Notes under the pieces: generated by a model
What the model saw: the letters and a program-made list of their open reading frames with translations, nothing else
Database searches by the model: none
Told to the model about the DNA's origin: nothing
Assembly: GCA_050730655.1 (NCBI GenBank)
Contig: JBOHNL010000005.1
Location: 806,001 to 870,000 of the forward strand
DNA length: 64,000 nucleotides
From: JAFEBO01 sp050730655
GTDB lineage: Bacteria > Planctomycetota > Phycisphaerae > Phycisphaerales > UBA1924
Reading direction: 5' to 3'
Shown: piece by piece, positions 16,369-25,711 of the stretch
Layout: each line of letters begins with the position of its first letter
Numbering within the stretch: position 1 is the stretch's first letter
Position numbers and translations under genes: made by a program

Positions 16369-18495
16369 TCAGTCCTTGTCTTCCTGGGGCTTAAAGGCCG
16401 CGATCACCGCAGCCTGAACTTGCGGCGGGGTGGGCTCGTCATGGCTGTAATCCATGGAAAAGCTTCCGGCGCCGCCGGTCATGCTCTTGAGTTCGTTGGC
16501 GTAGTTTGCCAGTTCACCCAGAGGTGCGGAGGCCCGGACGATGCAGGTGTCGCCGGACTGGACCTCTGAATCCTGCACGCGGCCACGCTTGGTCGAGAGG
16601 TGTCCGGCGATGTCGCCCATGTAGCGGCTGGGCGCACTCACTTCGATGTTCACATACGGCTCGAGCAGTTTGGGCTTGGCTTTGGCAACCGCTTCGATAA
16701 ACGCCTTCTTGCCCGCCGTGATGAACGCGATTTCCTTGCTGTCAACGTCGTGGTACTTGCCGTCATAGAGCGCAACGCGGATGCCTTGCATCGGGTAGCC
16801 GGCAAACGCGCCCGCGTCGATCACCTGACGCACACCTTTTTCGACGGCCGGCCAATATTGGCGCGGCACCGCGCCGCCGACGACTTCACTCGCGAATTCG
16901 AAACCGGTCGGATGGTCGGTGGGGAGCGGCTCGATGCGGAGGTAGACCTCACCGAACTGGCCACTGCCGCCGGTTTGCTTGCGGTGGCGATGGTGACCTT
17001 CGGCCTTGCCGGTAATGGTCTCTTTGTACGCGACTTTGGGCTGGCTGGTGACAAGCTCGATGTTCGAGTGCTTCTTAAATTTCTCGATGACGATGCGAAG
17101 GTGGAGTTCGCCCAGACCACGCATGACGGTCTGATTGGTTGCCGCGATGCGCTCGATCTTGAGGCTCGGGTCTTCCGCCATCATTTTGTGCGAGGCAGTA
17201 GAGAACTTGGTCTCGTCCGCGAGGTTCTTCAATTGGATTGCGACGCCGTAAAGCGGCACGGGAAGCGGGAGCGGGCGCAGATGAACGGTGCTCGCTTCGG
17301 CCGCTTCGTGCAGGATGCCGTTGAAGTGAAGTTCATCGACCTTGCTGATCGCGGCGATTTCGCCGGGGCCGACTTCGGTGACTTCGACGTGTTCCTTGCC
17401 TTGGAGTTTGAAGAGATGTCCGACGCGGAAAGGCTTGGAGTTGTCGTCGATGTAGAGCTCTTGCTTGTGCTTGATCGTGCCGGAGTGGACTCGGAAGATG
17501 CCGAGTTTGCCGACGAATGCGTCGGTGGCGACTTTGAAGACGTGCGCGATCACTTTGCCCTTAGGGTCGGGCTTGGGGAGATATTCGTCGTCGGTGACTT
17601 TGCCTTCGGCGTCGGTCTTGCGGATTTCGAGTTCGGGCGGGCTCACTTCGAGCGGGCTGGGGCAGAGGCTCGCGAAGACGTGCAAAAGATCATCGACGCC
17701 CGCGCCGGTCTTGGCAGAACAGAAGCAGATCGGGACGAGGTGCGCTTCGCCGAGCGCTTTCTCGAACGCCGCATGCAGCTTCTCGGGATCGAAGCCAGCA
17801 CCTGCGCCCTTCTCAAGATATTCCATCGTCAACTCGTCATCGACCTCGATCACCTGCTCGACGATCGCCTTGTGCGCTTCATGTACGGATGAGAAGTCGG
17901 TCTGGTCGCCCGCGCTGTCGTGGCCGTCGTGCTCGAAGACATTGATGACCTTCTTGCCCTTGAGTGTCGGAAGATTGATCGGAAGGCAGATCGCCCCGAA
18001 GGTCTCGCGGATGCTCTCGACAAGCTCTTCGAGCCCGTCAGCGTTTTCTTCCATCTTGTTCACAATGACCATGCGCGGGATCTTGCGGTCCGCAGCGACC
18101 GTCATCAGACGGCGCGCCACCGAATCGATCCCTTTGTGTGCATCAACCACCACGGCGACAGTTTCGACCGCCGGGAAGCAGGCGATCGCATGCCCGATGA
18201 AATCCACGAGACCCGGCGTATCGATCAGATGAACCTCGTGCCCCTCGTAATCGAAGTGAACAAACGCGGGCTGCAATGAATGCTTGTGATGTTTTTCTTC
18301 GTCGGTGAAGTCGCTGACGGTGTTTGCCTCTTCCACCGTGCCGGCTCGCTTGATCGAGCCCGCGCTGTACAGAAGCTTTTCGGCCAACGTCGTCTTGCCC
18401 GCTCCGCCCGAACCGACGAGGCAGATATTCCTCACGTCGGCGACGGAACGGGAACCTTGGGCTCCCGAGGGATGATTCTGGGTTTGGGTGGTCAT
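16369..18495 (-). CDS. Elongation factor G-like translational GTPase
   Basis: 708 residues, the five-domain EF-G layout. The GTPase domain has G1 GSGGAGKTT (28-36), G3 DTPG (92-95) and a variant G4 NKME (146-149) where EF-G normally has NKxD. EF-G domain IV/V is seen in VEKGVRQVIDAGAFAGYPMQGIRVALYDGKYHDVDS and PYVNIEVSAPSRYMGDIAGHLSTKRGRVQDSE. GGAGG precedes ATG 18495. The variant motifs and lone position, away from rpsL/rpsG/tuf, point to the EF-G-like paralogue family rather than the main fusA. Its exact ribosomal task is unknown. Confidence 0.85.
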   Translation of the reverse strand: MTTQTQNHPSGAQGSRSVADVRNICLVGSGGAGKTTLAEKLLYSAGSIKRAGTVEEANTVSDFTDEEKHHKHSLQPAFVHFDYEGHEVHLIDTPGLVDFIGHAIACFPAVETVAVVVDAHKGIDSVARRLMTVAADRKIPRMVIVNKMEENADGLEELVESIRETFGAICLPINLPTLKGKKVINVFEHDGHDSAGDQTDFSSVHEAHKAIVEQVIEVDDELTMEYLEKGAGAGFDPEKLHAAFEKALGEAHLVPICFCSAKTGAGVDDLLHVFASLCPSPLEVSPPELEIRKTDAEGKVTDDEYLPKPDPKGKVIAHVFKVATDAFVGKLGIFRVHSGTIKHKQELYIDDNSKPFRVGHLFKLQGKEHVEVTEVGPGEIAAISKVDELHFNGILHEAAEASTVHLRPLPLPVPLYGVAIQLKNLADETKFSTASHKMMAEDPSLKIERIAATNQTVMRGLGELHLRIVIEKFKKHSNIELVTSQPKVAYKETITGKAEGHHRHRKQTGGSGQFGEVYLRIEPLPTDHPTGFEFASEVVGGAVPRQYWPAVEKGVRQVIDAGAFAGYPMQGIRVALYDGKYHDVDSKEIAFITAGKKAFIEAVAKAKPKLLEPYVNIEVSAPSRYMGDIAGHLSTKRGRVQDSEVQSGDTCIVRASAPLGELANYANELKSMTGGAGSFSMDYSHDEPTPPQVQAAVIAAFKPQEDKD

Positions 18496-18685
18496 GGGGC
18501 TTTCCTCCGCTGGTTAGTGGTTTGAGGACGCGTCCGACCGGAGATGTCTGTGGGGGGCCGTCCGTAGCAGGGCGGCTCCCGAACGACCCAGTCTAAGCCA
18601 TTCAAGGGAAAAGCGAAAGAGCGATTCGAAGAGGGATGGCCAGATCACCTGTAGCAATGGAGGTGAAAACCTACCCTTGGTCCCA

Positions 18686-20506
18686 ATGTCTTCAGCGATT
18701 GCTCCCCTCGTCACCCGCTTCGCACCGTCTCCCACCGGTCACCTCCACATCGGCGGCGCACGCTCCGCGCTCTTCTGCTGGGCGTTTGCCAAGAGGAACG
18801 GTGGCCGCTTCATGCTTCGCATCGAGGACACCGACGCAGCACGCAGCAGCCTTGAATCTGCCCGCGGCATCATCGAAGATTTGCACTGGCTCGGCATCGT
18901 CAACGATCTCGGCCCGTACATCGCCGAGGATGGCTCCGTTGGCCAGCACGATTGGGAAGCAAGCAGCGGACACTCGCCTGTCGGCGAGTACTTTCAGGCC
19001 AAGCGAGTTCCGATTTACAACAAGTACCTCGAACAACTGGTGAAGTCCGGGCGCGCGTATCCGGCGTTTGAGAGCAATGAAGAGATCGACGCTCAGCGCA
19101 AAGTCGCGGTCGCCGCAAAGCAGACGTATCGATACCCGCGTCCGGCCGAAATCGAATTCGGCAAGTTCAATGCCGCGCTCGAGGCGCGATGGAAGCGCGC
19201 ACAATCCGGCGAGCGCCACGTGATGCGCTTCGCTGCACCGAACGAAGAAATCGTTGTCCACGATCAGGTGCTCGGCGACGTGAAGTATGCCGCGGGCGAG
19301 ATGGACGATTTCGTCATCCGCAAAGCCGACGGCTTCCCGATCTATCACTTCGCGGTCGTGATCGACGACGAGACGATGGGTGTGACGCACGTCATGCGTG
19401 CACAGGAGCACCTGAACAACACACCTCGGCATGTTGCGCTTCAGAAGGCGCTCGGCTTCCGCACGCCAAATTACGCCCACATGCCGCTCATCATCAATAT
19501 GGATAACAGCAAGATGAGCAAGCGTGACAAGGCGAAGTTCGCGCGCAAGGCGGCAAAGGACGCGATCGCGAAGGACAAGTCGGTTACCGCCGCGACGCTC
19601 GCCGCCGCGACTTCGCTCGATGAGAAGTCGGTTGCCCAGTTCTTGTCCGCCGACAACGACACGCTCGAAATCGCGCAGGCCCTCGCCAAACACTTCAAGG
19701 TCCCGCTCCCCGAAATCGAAGTCTGGGATTTCCGCCAGAATGGCTATTTGCCCGAGGCGATCACCAACTTCGTCGCGCTGCTCGGCTGGAACCCCGGTCT
19801 CAAGACTCCCGACGGCAAAGACCTTGAAAAGTTCGACATGAAGTTCCTCGCCGAGCACTTCGGCATCGAGCGCATCGGCAAGACAAGCTCAAAGTTCGAT
19901 CGCGCCAAACTGCTCAGCTTCAACGGCGACGCGATCAATGCGCTGCCCGACGAAGGCTTCGCCTCGCGCTGGCGTACATGGTGCGAAAAGTTCGAGCCCG
20001 ACTTCGCGAAGGCGGTTTCTTCTGAAACCCCCTCTCCGATGGGAGCGAGGGCTGGGGGTGGGTCAATGCTGTCACCCGCCGCAAGTGCCCACCGCTGGCT
20101 GGTTCTCGCCCGCGCCGTCAAACCTCGCGCGAAAACGCTTCGCGACGGCGTCAAATCCTCTGCCTTCCTCGTCCGTCTGGATTCCGCCACCGACTTCGAT
20201 CCGATTGCAGCGGAGAAGGGCCTGCTCGCGAGCGACCGCGCCGGCCTCAAGCTCCTCGGCACCATCCGCGATCGCTTCGATTCGGTCTCCGATTCGGAGT
20301 GGAACTCCGACCTGCTCCACTCACTCATCGATCAAGCCGGCCAACAGGCCGGAACCGGAATGGGCCCCATTTCGCAGGCGATTCGGATCGCCATCGCTGG
20401 CGCGGCGGTCAGCCCGCCTTTGGGCGAAACCCTCGCCGTCCTCGGAAAGCGTTCGGCTCTCGTGCGGATTGATACGTGTTTGGGCAAGTTTGGAAGCGTT
20501 TCCTAG
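18686..20506 (+). CDS. gltX: Glutamyl-tRNA synthetase
   Basis: Charges tRNA-Glu. Class I motifs are FAPSPTGHLHIGGARSA (HIGG at residues 21-24) and KMSKR (276-280). About 606 residues from ATG 18686, against roughly 470-500 for most bacterial GluRS. Two additions explain the size. One is a lysine/alanine-rich insert of about 60 residues directly after KMSKR, before GYLPEAITNFVALLGW. The other is a short Gly/Pro/Ser stretch near 448-459 encoded by a REP-like element. The window also contains glnS, so glutamine charging need not go through Glu-tRNA-Gln here, though an amidotransferase elsewhere cannot be excluded. Confidence 0.95.
   Translation: MSSAIAPLVTRFAPSPTGHLHIGGARSALFCWAFAKRNGGRFMLRIEDTDAARSSLESARGIIEDLHWLGIVNDLGPYIAEDGSVGQHDWEASSGHSPVGEYFQAKRVPIYNKYLEQLVKSGRAYPAFESNEEIDAQRKVAVAAKQTYRYPRPAEIEFGKFNAALEARWKRAQSGERHVMRFAAPNEEIVVHDQVLGDVKYAAGEMDDFVIRKADGFPIYHFAVVIDDETMGVTHVMRAQEHLNNTPRHVALQKALGFRTPNYAHMPLIINMDNSKMSKRDKAKFARKAAKDAIAKDKSVTAATLAAATSLDEKSVAQFLSADNDTLEIAQALAKHFKVPLPEIEVWDFRQNGYLPEAITNFVALLGWNPGLKTPDGKDLEKFDMKFLAEHFGIERIGKTSSKFDRAKLLSFNGDAINALPDEGFASRWRTWCEKFEPDFAKAVSSETPSPMGARAGGGSMLSPAASAHRWLVLARAVKPRAKTLRDGVKSSAFLVRLDSATDFDPIAAEKGLLASDRAGLKLLGTIRDRFDSVSDSEWNSDLLHSLIDQAGQQAGTGMGPISQAIRIAIAGAAVSPPLGETLAVLGKRSALVRIDTCLGKFGSVS
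20028..20064. repeat. REP-like hairpin element inside gltX
   Basis: Pattern CCCCCTCTCC-GAT-GGGAGCGAGGG followed by CTGGGGGTGGG: an imperfect hairpin plus a G-rich tail. A close relative lies in tsaC (32595-32628). The layout matches dispersed short palindromic elements (CCCTCTCC..GGGAGAGGG..GGGGTGAGGG) known from many bacterial genomes. Here it is translated in frame. Confidence 0.6.
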
Positions 20507-20636
20507 CACGAACACTACTTTCCGTGCAACAGACTGCCCGATCTTCCCTCTAATGGGTAACGTACTTCATTGACGAGGGGCGGCGCTCGGATGGTCAGGC
20601 GTTCGGGCCAGGCGAACATCCAACAGGGAGCATTGC

Positions 20637-21299
20637 ATGTGCGGGATTTCAAAGTCGTCCTTTCTCGCGGTTGGTGCTGGTGCGATCCTCGCCGGATTGG
20701 CGTTGGCGCCCGTGGCATCCAATGCGTGGGCGGGTGAAAAGACGGGCGCGAAACCGGGCGCAAAGCCAAGCGCGGCAACGTCGAACAAACTCGCCGTGGG
20801 CTCGAAAGCACCCGAGTTCTTCCCGTCCAAGTGGATCAAGGGCGAGCCGGTGAAGTCTTTCGCACAGGGCAAGGTCTACGTCGTCGAGTTCTGGACCACG
20901 TGGTGCCCGCCCTGCCGCGAGAGCATCCCGCACCTGACCGAATTCCAAAAGCAGTTCAAGGACGACGTCACGATCATCGGGATGGCGAGTTCCGAGCGCG
21001 TGGGCGCCGACGGCAAGGACGATCGCTTCAACAAGGCGAGCAAATTTGTCAAGGATCAGGGCGACAAGATGAACTATCGCGTCGCCTTTGAAGCCGACCA
21101 GAAAGTGAGCAAGGCATGGCTCGGAGCCGCTGGAGTCGACTACATTCCCGCCGCGTTCATCGTCGGGGGTGACGGAAAGATCGTGTGGTTCGGCAACCCG
21201 CTCGAGCCGGCATTCGAGAAGAATCTCACGACCGCGGTCGAGGCCCTGAAGGCCGACGACAAGAGCACCAAGAAGTCCTCGGACTCGGAAAAACACTAA
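20637..21299 (+). CDS. TlpA-like thioredoxin-fold protein, exported
   Basis: 220 residues. Signal peptide (FLAVGAGAILAGLALAPVASNAWA), a Lys/Gly/Ala-rich linker, then a TlpA/ResA-type thioredoxin domain with the redox motif WCPPC (89-93) in YVVEFWTTWCPPCRESIPHLTEFQ. The cis-Pro loop is in VDYIPAAFIVGGDGKIV. The family reduces disulfides outside the membrane, for example in cytochrome c maturation. The C-terminal tail is lysine- and serine-rich. It is tandem with a paralogue, and a terminator separates them, so they are not simply one operon. Confidence 0.88.
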   Translation: MCGISKSSFLAVGAGAILAGLALAPVASNAWAGEKTGAKPGAKPSAATSNKLAVGSKAPEFFPSKWIKGEPVKSFAQGKVYVVEFWTTWCPPCRESIPHLTEFQKQFKDDVTIIGMASSERVGADGKDDRFNKASKFVKDQGDKMNYRVAFEADQKVSKAWLGAAGVDYIPAAFIVGGDGKIVWFGNPLEPAFEKNLTTAVEALKADDKSTKKSSDSEKH

Positions 21300-21324
21300 A
21301 TCCGAACCGCCTTGGCTGATTCTC

Positions 21325-21349
21325 AAACGCTCCGAATCGGAGCGTTTTT
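21325..21349 (+). terminator. Rho-independent terminator after the first TlpA-like gene
   Basis: 10-bp perfect stem (AAACGCTCCG with its complement) around a 3-base loop, ending in TTTTT, about 25 bases after the stop. Confidence 0.85.
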
Positions 21350-21659
21350 CATTTGGACAACTCGGAATCGAGATCGACGGCTGTCTCGATCGCTCACACA
21401 CCTGCGCCGCAAGTTCACGATGCCGAACTCGATCGCCCGGTGCGATCGAACACCCCGATCCCGGTGTCGATTTCTGCGCAAAGGCGCGGATAACTCGCGG
21501 CTTTCGCGCAGTCTCTGCACGTCGAAAAACGGTGCAAAATACTGATGAGGAAGTTCATCCAACTCGGCGCAAAAACGTCGATCATCCGGACCGATATCGA
21601 GCATCGGGAAATGTCGCGCGACCGAGTGTGCCGCCGACCGTACCCCGGGGTGCTGACGC

Positions 21660-22454
21660 ATGAACATCCGTCCCATGATCGCTGCCGCCGGCCTTGTCGT
21701 CGCTTGCTGCGCCACTCTGACCACGAGTAACGCCGTCGCGAACAACGCGGAGGCTGCCCAGGCCCCGGCACTCACCGTTGGTTCGCAGGCCCCGCGCATC
21801 TCGGTCGATCGCTGGCTCAAGGGCGCGCCGGTGAACAACTACGAGCGCGGCCGGGTGTACGTCGTCGAATTCTGGGCGACCTGGTGTACGCCCTGCGTTG
21901 CCAGCATCCCGCACCTCACCGAGCTTCAGAAGAAATACCCGAACATCAAGATCATCGGTATCACAGCGTCCGAGCAGGCGACTCGCGCCGGCTTCGACGA
22001 CCGCCTGACCAAGGCTGAAAACTTCGTTTCGACGCAGGGCAACCGCATGGACTACACCGTCGCCTACGACGGCGCAGGCACGATGTGGTCAACCTGGATG
22101 ATCCCCGCGCAGCGCGGCGGCATCCCCTGCACGTTCATCGTCGGCCCAGACGGACGCATTTCCTGGATCGGCCACCCCCAACTGGATGAGTTCGATCGCG
22201 CCCTCGAATCCGCCCTCAACGAGCCGGGCGTCCGCAACGACTCGTCGAACTGGCAGACATTCAACGTCAAACCCACGAGTGCGACCATCCCCGCCAACGC
22301 GACGAAGAAGCCGACGCCTGCACCGGCAAACAAAGTCACCTCAAGTGAGCCCGTCAAGATCGCGCCCGCTTCGACCCGCATTCCTCCCGCGGCACCCCAG
22401 TCCAAGAAGATCGCGAGCGGCCCGTCGCGCGACGATTCGACGACGCCCCGGTAG
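21660..22454 (+). CDS. Second TlpA-like thioredoxin-fold protein, exported
   Basis: 264 residues. Signal peptide (MIAAAGLVVACCATLTTSNAVA), then a thioredoxin domain with WCTPC (75-79) in YVVEFWATWCTPCVASIPHLTELQ. The cis-Pro region is GGIPCTFIVGPDGRISWIG. It shares the unusual opening S-x-A-P-x-x-x-x-x-x-W-(I/L)-KG with the upstream gene, so both come from a tandem duplication. A Pro/Ala/Lys/Thr-rich tail of about 55 residues, absent from most TlpA proteins, follows the domain. The 360-base gap before it holds only the terminator and no clear promoter. Confidence 0.85.
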   Translation: MNIRPMIAAAGLVVACCATLTTSNAVANNAEAAQAPALTVGSQAPRISVDRWLKGAPVNNYERGRVYVVEFWATWCTPCVASIPHLTELQKKYPNIKIIGITASEQATRAGFDDRLTKAENFVSTQGNRMDYTVAYDGAGTMWSTWMIPAQRGGIPCTFIVGPDGRISWIGHPQLDEFDRALESALNEPGVRNDSSNWQTFNVKPTSATIPANATKKPTPAPANKVTSSEPVKIAPASTRIPPAAPQSKKIASGPSRDDSTTPR

Positions 22455-22468
22455 ATCAACAATCCGGC

Positions 22469-23305
22469 GTGCACGCCCCTCGCGCAGACCACCCGGACCT
22501 GGATCGCTTTGACTGCTATGAACTTTGCGTTCAATCGCCGCGCCATGTCGCGGCTTTTCTTCGCGGCGTCCACGCCAATCACCCCGTCATCCTCCGGGAA
22601 GACTTCTGTGGCACGGCTGCATTGAGCCGACGATGGCTCGAGGACGCAGCACGCCTAGGCGAGCAAGCGGCTGCGATTGCGGTGGACTTTGACGCCAGCT
22701 GCATCCAGCGTGCGTCGATCGACAAGCCCGCCGGACTGCTGGCGATGGTGGCGGATTGCCGGGCGAACGCCGCCGAGTCACAAACCGAGACCGATGCGGC
22801 CGACGTCGTCTTCGTCGGCAACTTCTCGATCGGTTATTTGCACGCGCGATCCGAACTGTTGAGCTATCTGCGGCTCACGCGCGATCGGCTCGCAAGTGGC
22901 GGGGGCGGATTCGGTGGCGGCATCTTCGTCTGCGATATCTACGGCGGCGCGTCGGCGTTCAAGCTTGGATCGATGACCCGTAGGCATCCATCGCGCACCG
23001 GCGAGATTATCCATTACCACTGGGCTCACGAAGCGGCCGATCCGCTGACGGGGATGGTGACAAATTCGATCTCGTTCAAGGTGGAGCGAGAGGGCGAGAT
23101 CATCCAGGAACTGCCGCGGGCGTTTGTCTATGAATGGCGGCTCTGGCCTCTGGCGGAACTGCGCGAGGCGATGATCGAGGCCGGATTCGTTTCGACCGAG
23201 GTCTACACGGATTGCAATGTTGCGCCGGGCGAGGTGCCGCAGGCGGTGGGCGACGCTGCGGAGTTGAAGGAAGATTGGATTGTGCTGGTGGTGGCGCGGG
23301 CGTGA
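22469..23305 (+). CDS. Class I SAM-dependent methyltransferase
   Basis: 278 residues. The SAM-binding start is LREDFCGTAALSRRWLE, with an acidic residue closing the next strand (AIAVDFDASCIQRA), as in Rossmann methyltransferases. VVFVGNFSIGYLHARSELLSYLRLTRDRLASGG fits motifs IV-V. It starts 14 bases after the thioredoxin gene, suggesting co-transcription. Substrate unknown; the EDFCGTA signature occurs in uncharacterised small-molecule methyltransferases. Confidence 0.8.
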   Translation: MHAPRADHPDLDRFDCYELCVQSPRHVAAFLRGVHANHPVILREDFCGTAALSRRWLEDAARLGEQAAAIAVDFDASCIQRASIDKPAGLLAMVADCRANAAESQTETDAADVVFVGNFSIGYLHARSELLSYLRLTRDRLASGGGGFGGGIFVCDIYGGASAFKLGSMTRRHPSRTGEIIHYHWAHEAADPLTGMVTNSISFKVEREGEIIQELPRAFVYEWRLWPLAELREAMIEAGFVSTEVYTDCNVAPGEVPQAVGDAAELKEDWIVLVVARA

Positions 23306-23322
23306 TCGTCGCGTGCCACACC

Positions 23323-23715
23323 TCAGGCGACTTGATGCCCCGCTCCACGTAGCGCCTCGAGTGCCTTCGCCAAGTCTCCCTCGCGTACGAGGATGTAATC
23401 CGTATCAAAGCTCGCAATCGGCGCAATACTCAACCCCGCCTCCGCCAGCGGCGCAGTCAAACTCGCGATAATCCCCACCTGATTGAAATCCAGCGTCGCG
23501 TCGATCACGAGAATCTTCCAAGGCCCTTCCCGCTTCACAACCTTCGGCACATTCCTCGCGGGGCACACGATTCCAAGCTCTCCCTTGGTGCGGATCGCCA
23601 CGCTGAACTCCAAATCATCCGCCCAATCCGGAACTCGATCGCCGGGATTCAGGCGGCAATACAAGTACGTTCCATCCAAAACTCGAAGCCGCAGTGATCG
23701 TGCCGGAATCGCCAT
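23323..23715 (-). CDS. ACT-domain protein
   Basis: About 130 residues. Two halves resemble the ACT/CASTOR-type fold: LVLDGTYLYCRLNPGDRVPDW-like and WKILVIDATLDFNQVGIIASLTAPLAEAGLSIAPIASFDTDYILVREGDLAKALEALRGAGH. The second half is a clear ACT repeat. These small proteins usually bind amino acids and regulate enzymes. The start is probably ATG 23715, because the further in-frame upstream residues are Arg-rich and overlap the glnS promoter area. It is convergent with the methyltransferase gene. Confidence 0.7.
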   Translation of the reverse strand: MAIPARSLRLRVLDGTYLYCRLNPGDRVPDWADDLEFSVAIRTKGELGIVCPARNVPKVVKREGPWKILVIDATLDFNQVGIIASLTAPLAEAGLSIAPIASFDTDYILVREGDLAKALEALRGAGHQVA

Positions 23716-23804
23716 GGATGAAGCGTAAACGCGACTTCGCGGCCGCTCAGCAGGCATTCCGCCGCTTCACATTGGACCAACGCGCCTCGTAGAATCACCT
23801 CCTT

Positions 23805-25655
23805 ATGACCGGCCCGAACCCCAATACGCCCGTTTCTCCTTCCAACCCCGCGCCGGATTCCGCGCCCGCCGAAAAGCCGTTGAACTTTCTCGAGCAAATC
23901 GTCGAGGCCGACAACGCGAGCAAGAAGTGGGGGACTTGGGGGCCGAAGGAGTCTGCTCGCGCGGATGTGCCGCAGGTCCACACGCGCTTTCCGCCGGAGC
24001 CCAACGGCTACCTCCACGTCGGTCACGCCAAGAGCATCTGCCTGAACTCCGGCCTCGCCAAGAAATACGGTGGCAAGTTCAACCTCCGCTTTGACGACAC
24101 AAACCCGGCGAAGGAAGAACAGGAATACGTCGATGCGATCATTCGCGACGTGAAGTGGCTCGGGGGCGATTTTGATACCGGCCCGAACGCCGGCGGTCTC
24201 TATTTCGCGAGCAACTACTTCGACACGATGTACGCGTTCACCGAGGAACTGGTCAAGAAGGGCAAGGCGTACGTCTGCCAGTTGTCGGGCGAGGAGGTCT
24301 CCGCCCGCCGCGGGACGCCGACCGTTCCGGCGACAAGCCCGCACCGCGATCGCCCGATCGAAGAAAGCCTCAAATTGCTGAAGGAGATGCACGACGGCAA
24401 GCATCCCAACGGCGCGATGACGGTGCGCGCGAAGATCGACCTTGCCTCGCCGAATTTCAATCTGCGCGATCCGGTCATGTATCGCATCATCCACGAGCAT
24501 CACCACAACACCGGCGACAAGTGGTCGATGTACCCGATGTACGACTGGGCGCACGGCCTCGAAGATTCGATGGAAGGCATCACGCATTCCATCTGCACGC
24601 TCGAGTTCGAGAATCACCGCCCGCTCTACGACTGGTTCATTGACGCGATCAATGAAGGGCGCGGCCCCGGCAGCCAGTGGGGTATGCCGATCCACCATCC
24701 CCAGCAGATCGAGTTCGCGAAGCTCCGCCCGACCTATACCGTCATGAGCAAACGCAACCTGCTCAAGATGGTCGAGGACAAAGTGGTGGGAGGGTGGGAC
24801 GACCCGCGCATGCCGACGATCAGCGCGATGCGCCGGCGGGGCTTCCCGCCCGAAGCGCTCCGCAACTTCGTCACCGATGTCGGCGTCACCAAGGTTGAAA
24901 GCTACATCGATGTCGGCCGCCTCGAAAACGCCGTGCGCGATGTGCTGAACAAGACTGCTCCGCGCACGATGGCGGTGCTGAGGCCGCTCAAGGTCACAAT
25001 CGAAAACTGGCCCGAAGGTACGATCGATGAACTCGATTTTGTGATCAATCCGGAAGACGCCAGCGCCGGAAAGCGCAAGGTGCCGTTCTCGAAGGTCATC
25101 TACATCGAGCGCGAAGACTTCATGGAAGATCCACCCAAGAAGTTCTTTCGCCTCGCGCCGGGCGCGGAGGTCCGCCTCCGCTGGGCCTACTTCATCACCT
25201 GCACGGGCGTTGAAAAGGACACCTCGGGCAACATCTCCGGCATCCGCGCCACCTACGACCCCCAGACCCGCGGCGGCGACGCCCCCGTCGGCCCCGATGG
25301 CAAACCCATAAAGAAGGTCAAAGGCACGATCCACTGGATCAGCGCCCAGCACGCTGTTCCAGCCGAAGCCCGCCTCTTCGACCGCCTGTTCAACACCGAA
25401 GTCCCCGGCGATCGCACCGGCAACTACATGGATGATCTGAATCCAAATTCGCTCGAGGTCGTCCAGGCACTCGTCGAACCCTGGCTCGCCGAGAACGCGA
25501 AGTACAACAAGGAAACGCTCGAGGGCGCACGCTTCCAGTTTGAGCGGCTCGGGTATTTCAATGTCGATAAGGATTCGGCGCCGGGTAAGCTCGTCTTCAA
25601 CCGGACGGTGACGTTGAAGGACAGTTGGGCGAAGGAAGTCAAGCCGAGCGCGTGA
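23805..25655 (+). CDS. glnS: Glutaminyl-tRNA synthetase
   Basis: Charges tRNA-Gln directly. 616 residues. RFPPEPNGYLHVGHAKS holds the HIGH motif (HVGH 71-74) and VMSKR (313-317) is the KMSKS equivalent. FDDTNPAKEEQEYV and ICTLEFENHRPLYDW are GlnRS-specific, and the C-terminal anticodon-binding beta-barrels follow. The first 60 residues are a Pro/Ala-rich extension with no counterpart in E. coli GlnRS. GlnRS is present in only some bacteria, so its place beside gltX in this window is worth noting. Confidence 0.96.
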   Translation: MTGPNPNTPVSPSNPAPDSAPAEKPLNFLEQIVEADNASKKWGTWGPKESARADVPQVHTRFPPEPNGYLHVGHAKSICLNSGLAKKYGGKFNLRFDDTNPAKEEQEYVDAIIRDVKWLGGDFDTGPNAGGLYFASNYFDTMYAFTEELVKKGKAYVCQLSGEEVSARRGTPTVPATSPHRDRPIEESLKLLKEMHDGKHPNGAMTVRAKIDLASPNFNLRDPVMYRIIHEHHHNTGDKWSMYPMYDWAHGLEDSMEGITHSICTLEFENHRPLYDWFIDAINEGRGPGSQWGMPIHHPQQIEFAKLRPTYTVMSKRNLLKMVEDKVVGGWDDPRMPTISAMRRRGFPPEALRNFVTDVGVTKVESYIDVGRLENAVRDVLNKTAPRTMAVLRPLKVTIENWPEGTIDELDFVINPEDASAGKRKVPFSKVIYIEREDFMEDPPKKFFRLAPGAEVRLRWAYFITCTGVEKDTSGNISGIRATYDPQTRGGDAPVGPDGKPIKKVKGTIHWISAQHAVPAEARLFDRLFNTEVPGDRTGNYMDDLNPNSLEVVQALVEPWLAENAKYNKETLEGARFQFERLGYFNVDKDSAPGKLVFNRTVTLKDSWAKEVKPSA

Positions 25656-25711
25656 GCACGCGTTCGCGGCCGTCATTTTGCAGTTCGCAATTTCGCGATA
25701 CACTCGCGCGC

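Noticed and set aside
21541..21730. 61-residue plus-strand frame before the second TlpA gene
   Set aside because: His/Arg-rich, overlaps the real signal peptide in another frame, no start signal.
23649..25703. 684-residue minus-strand frame antisense to glnS
   Set aside because: Long only because of high GC content; it mirrors glnS and has no recognisable motif.
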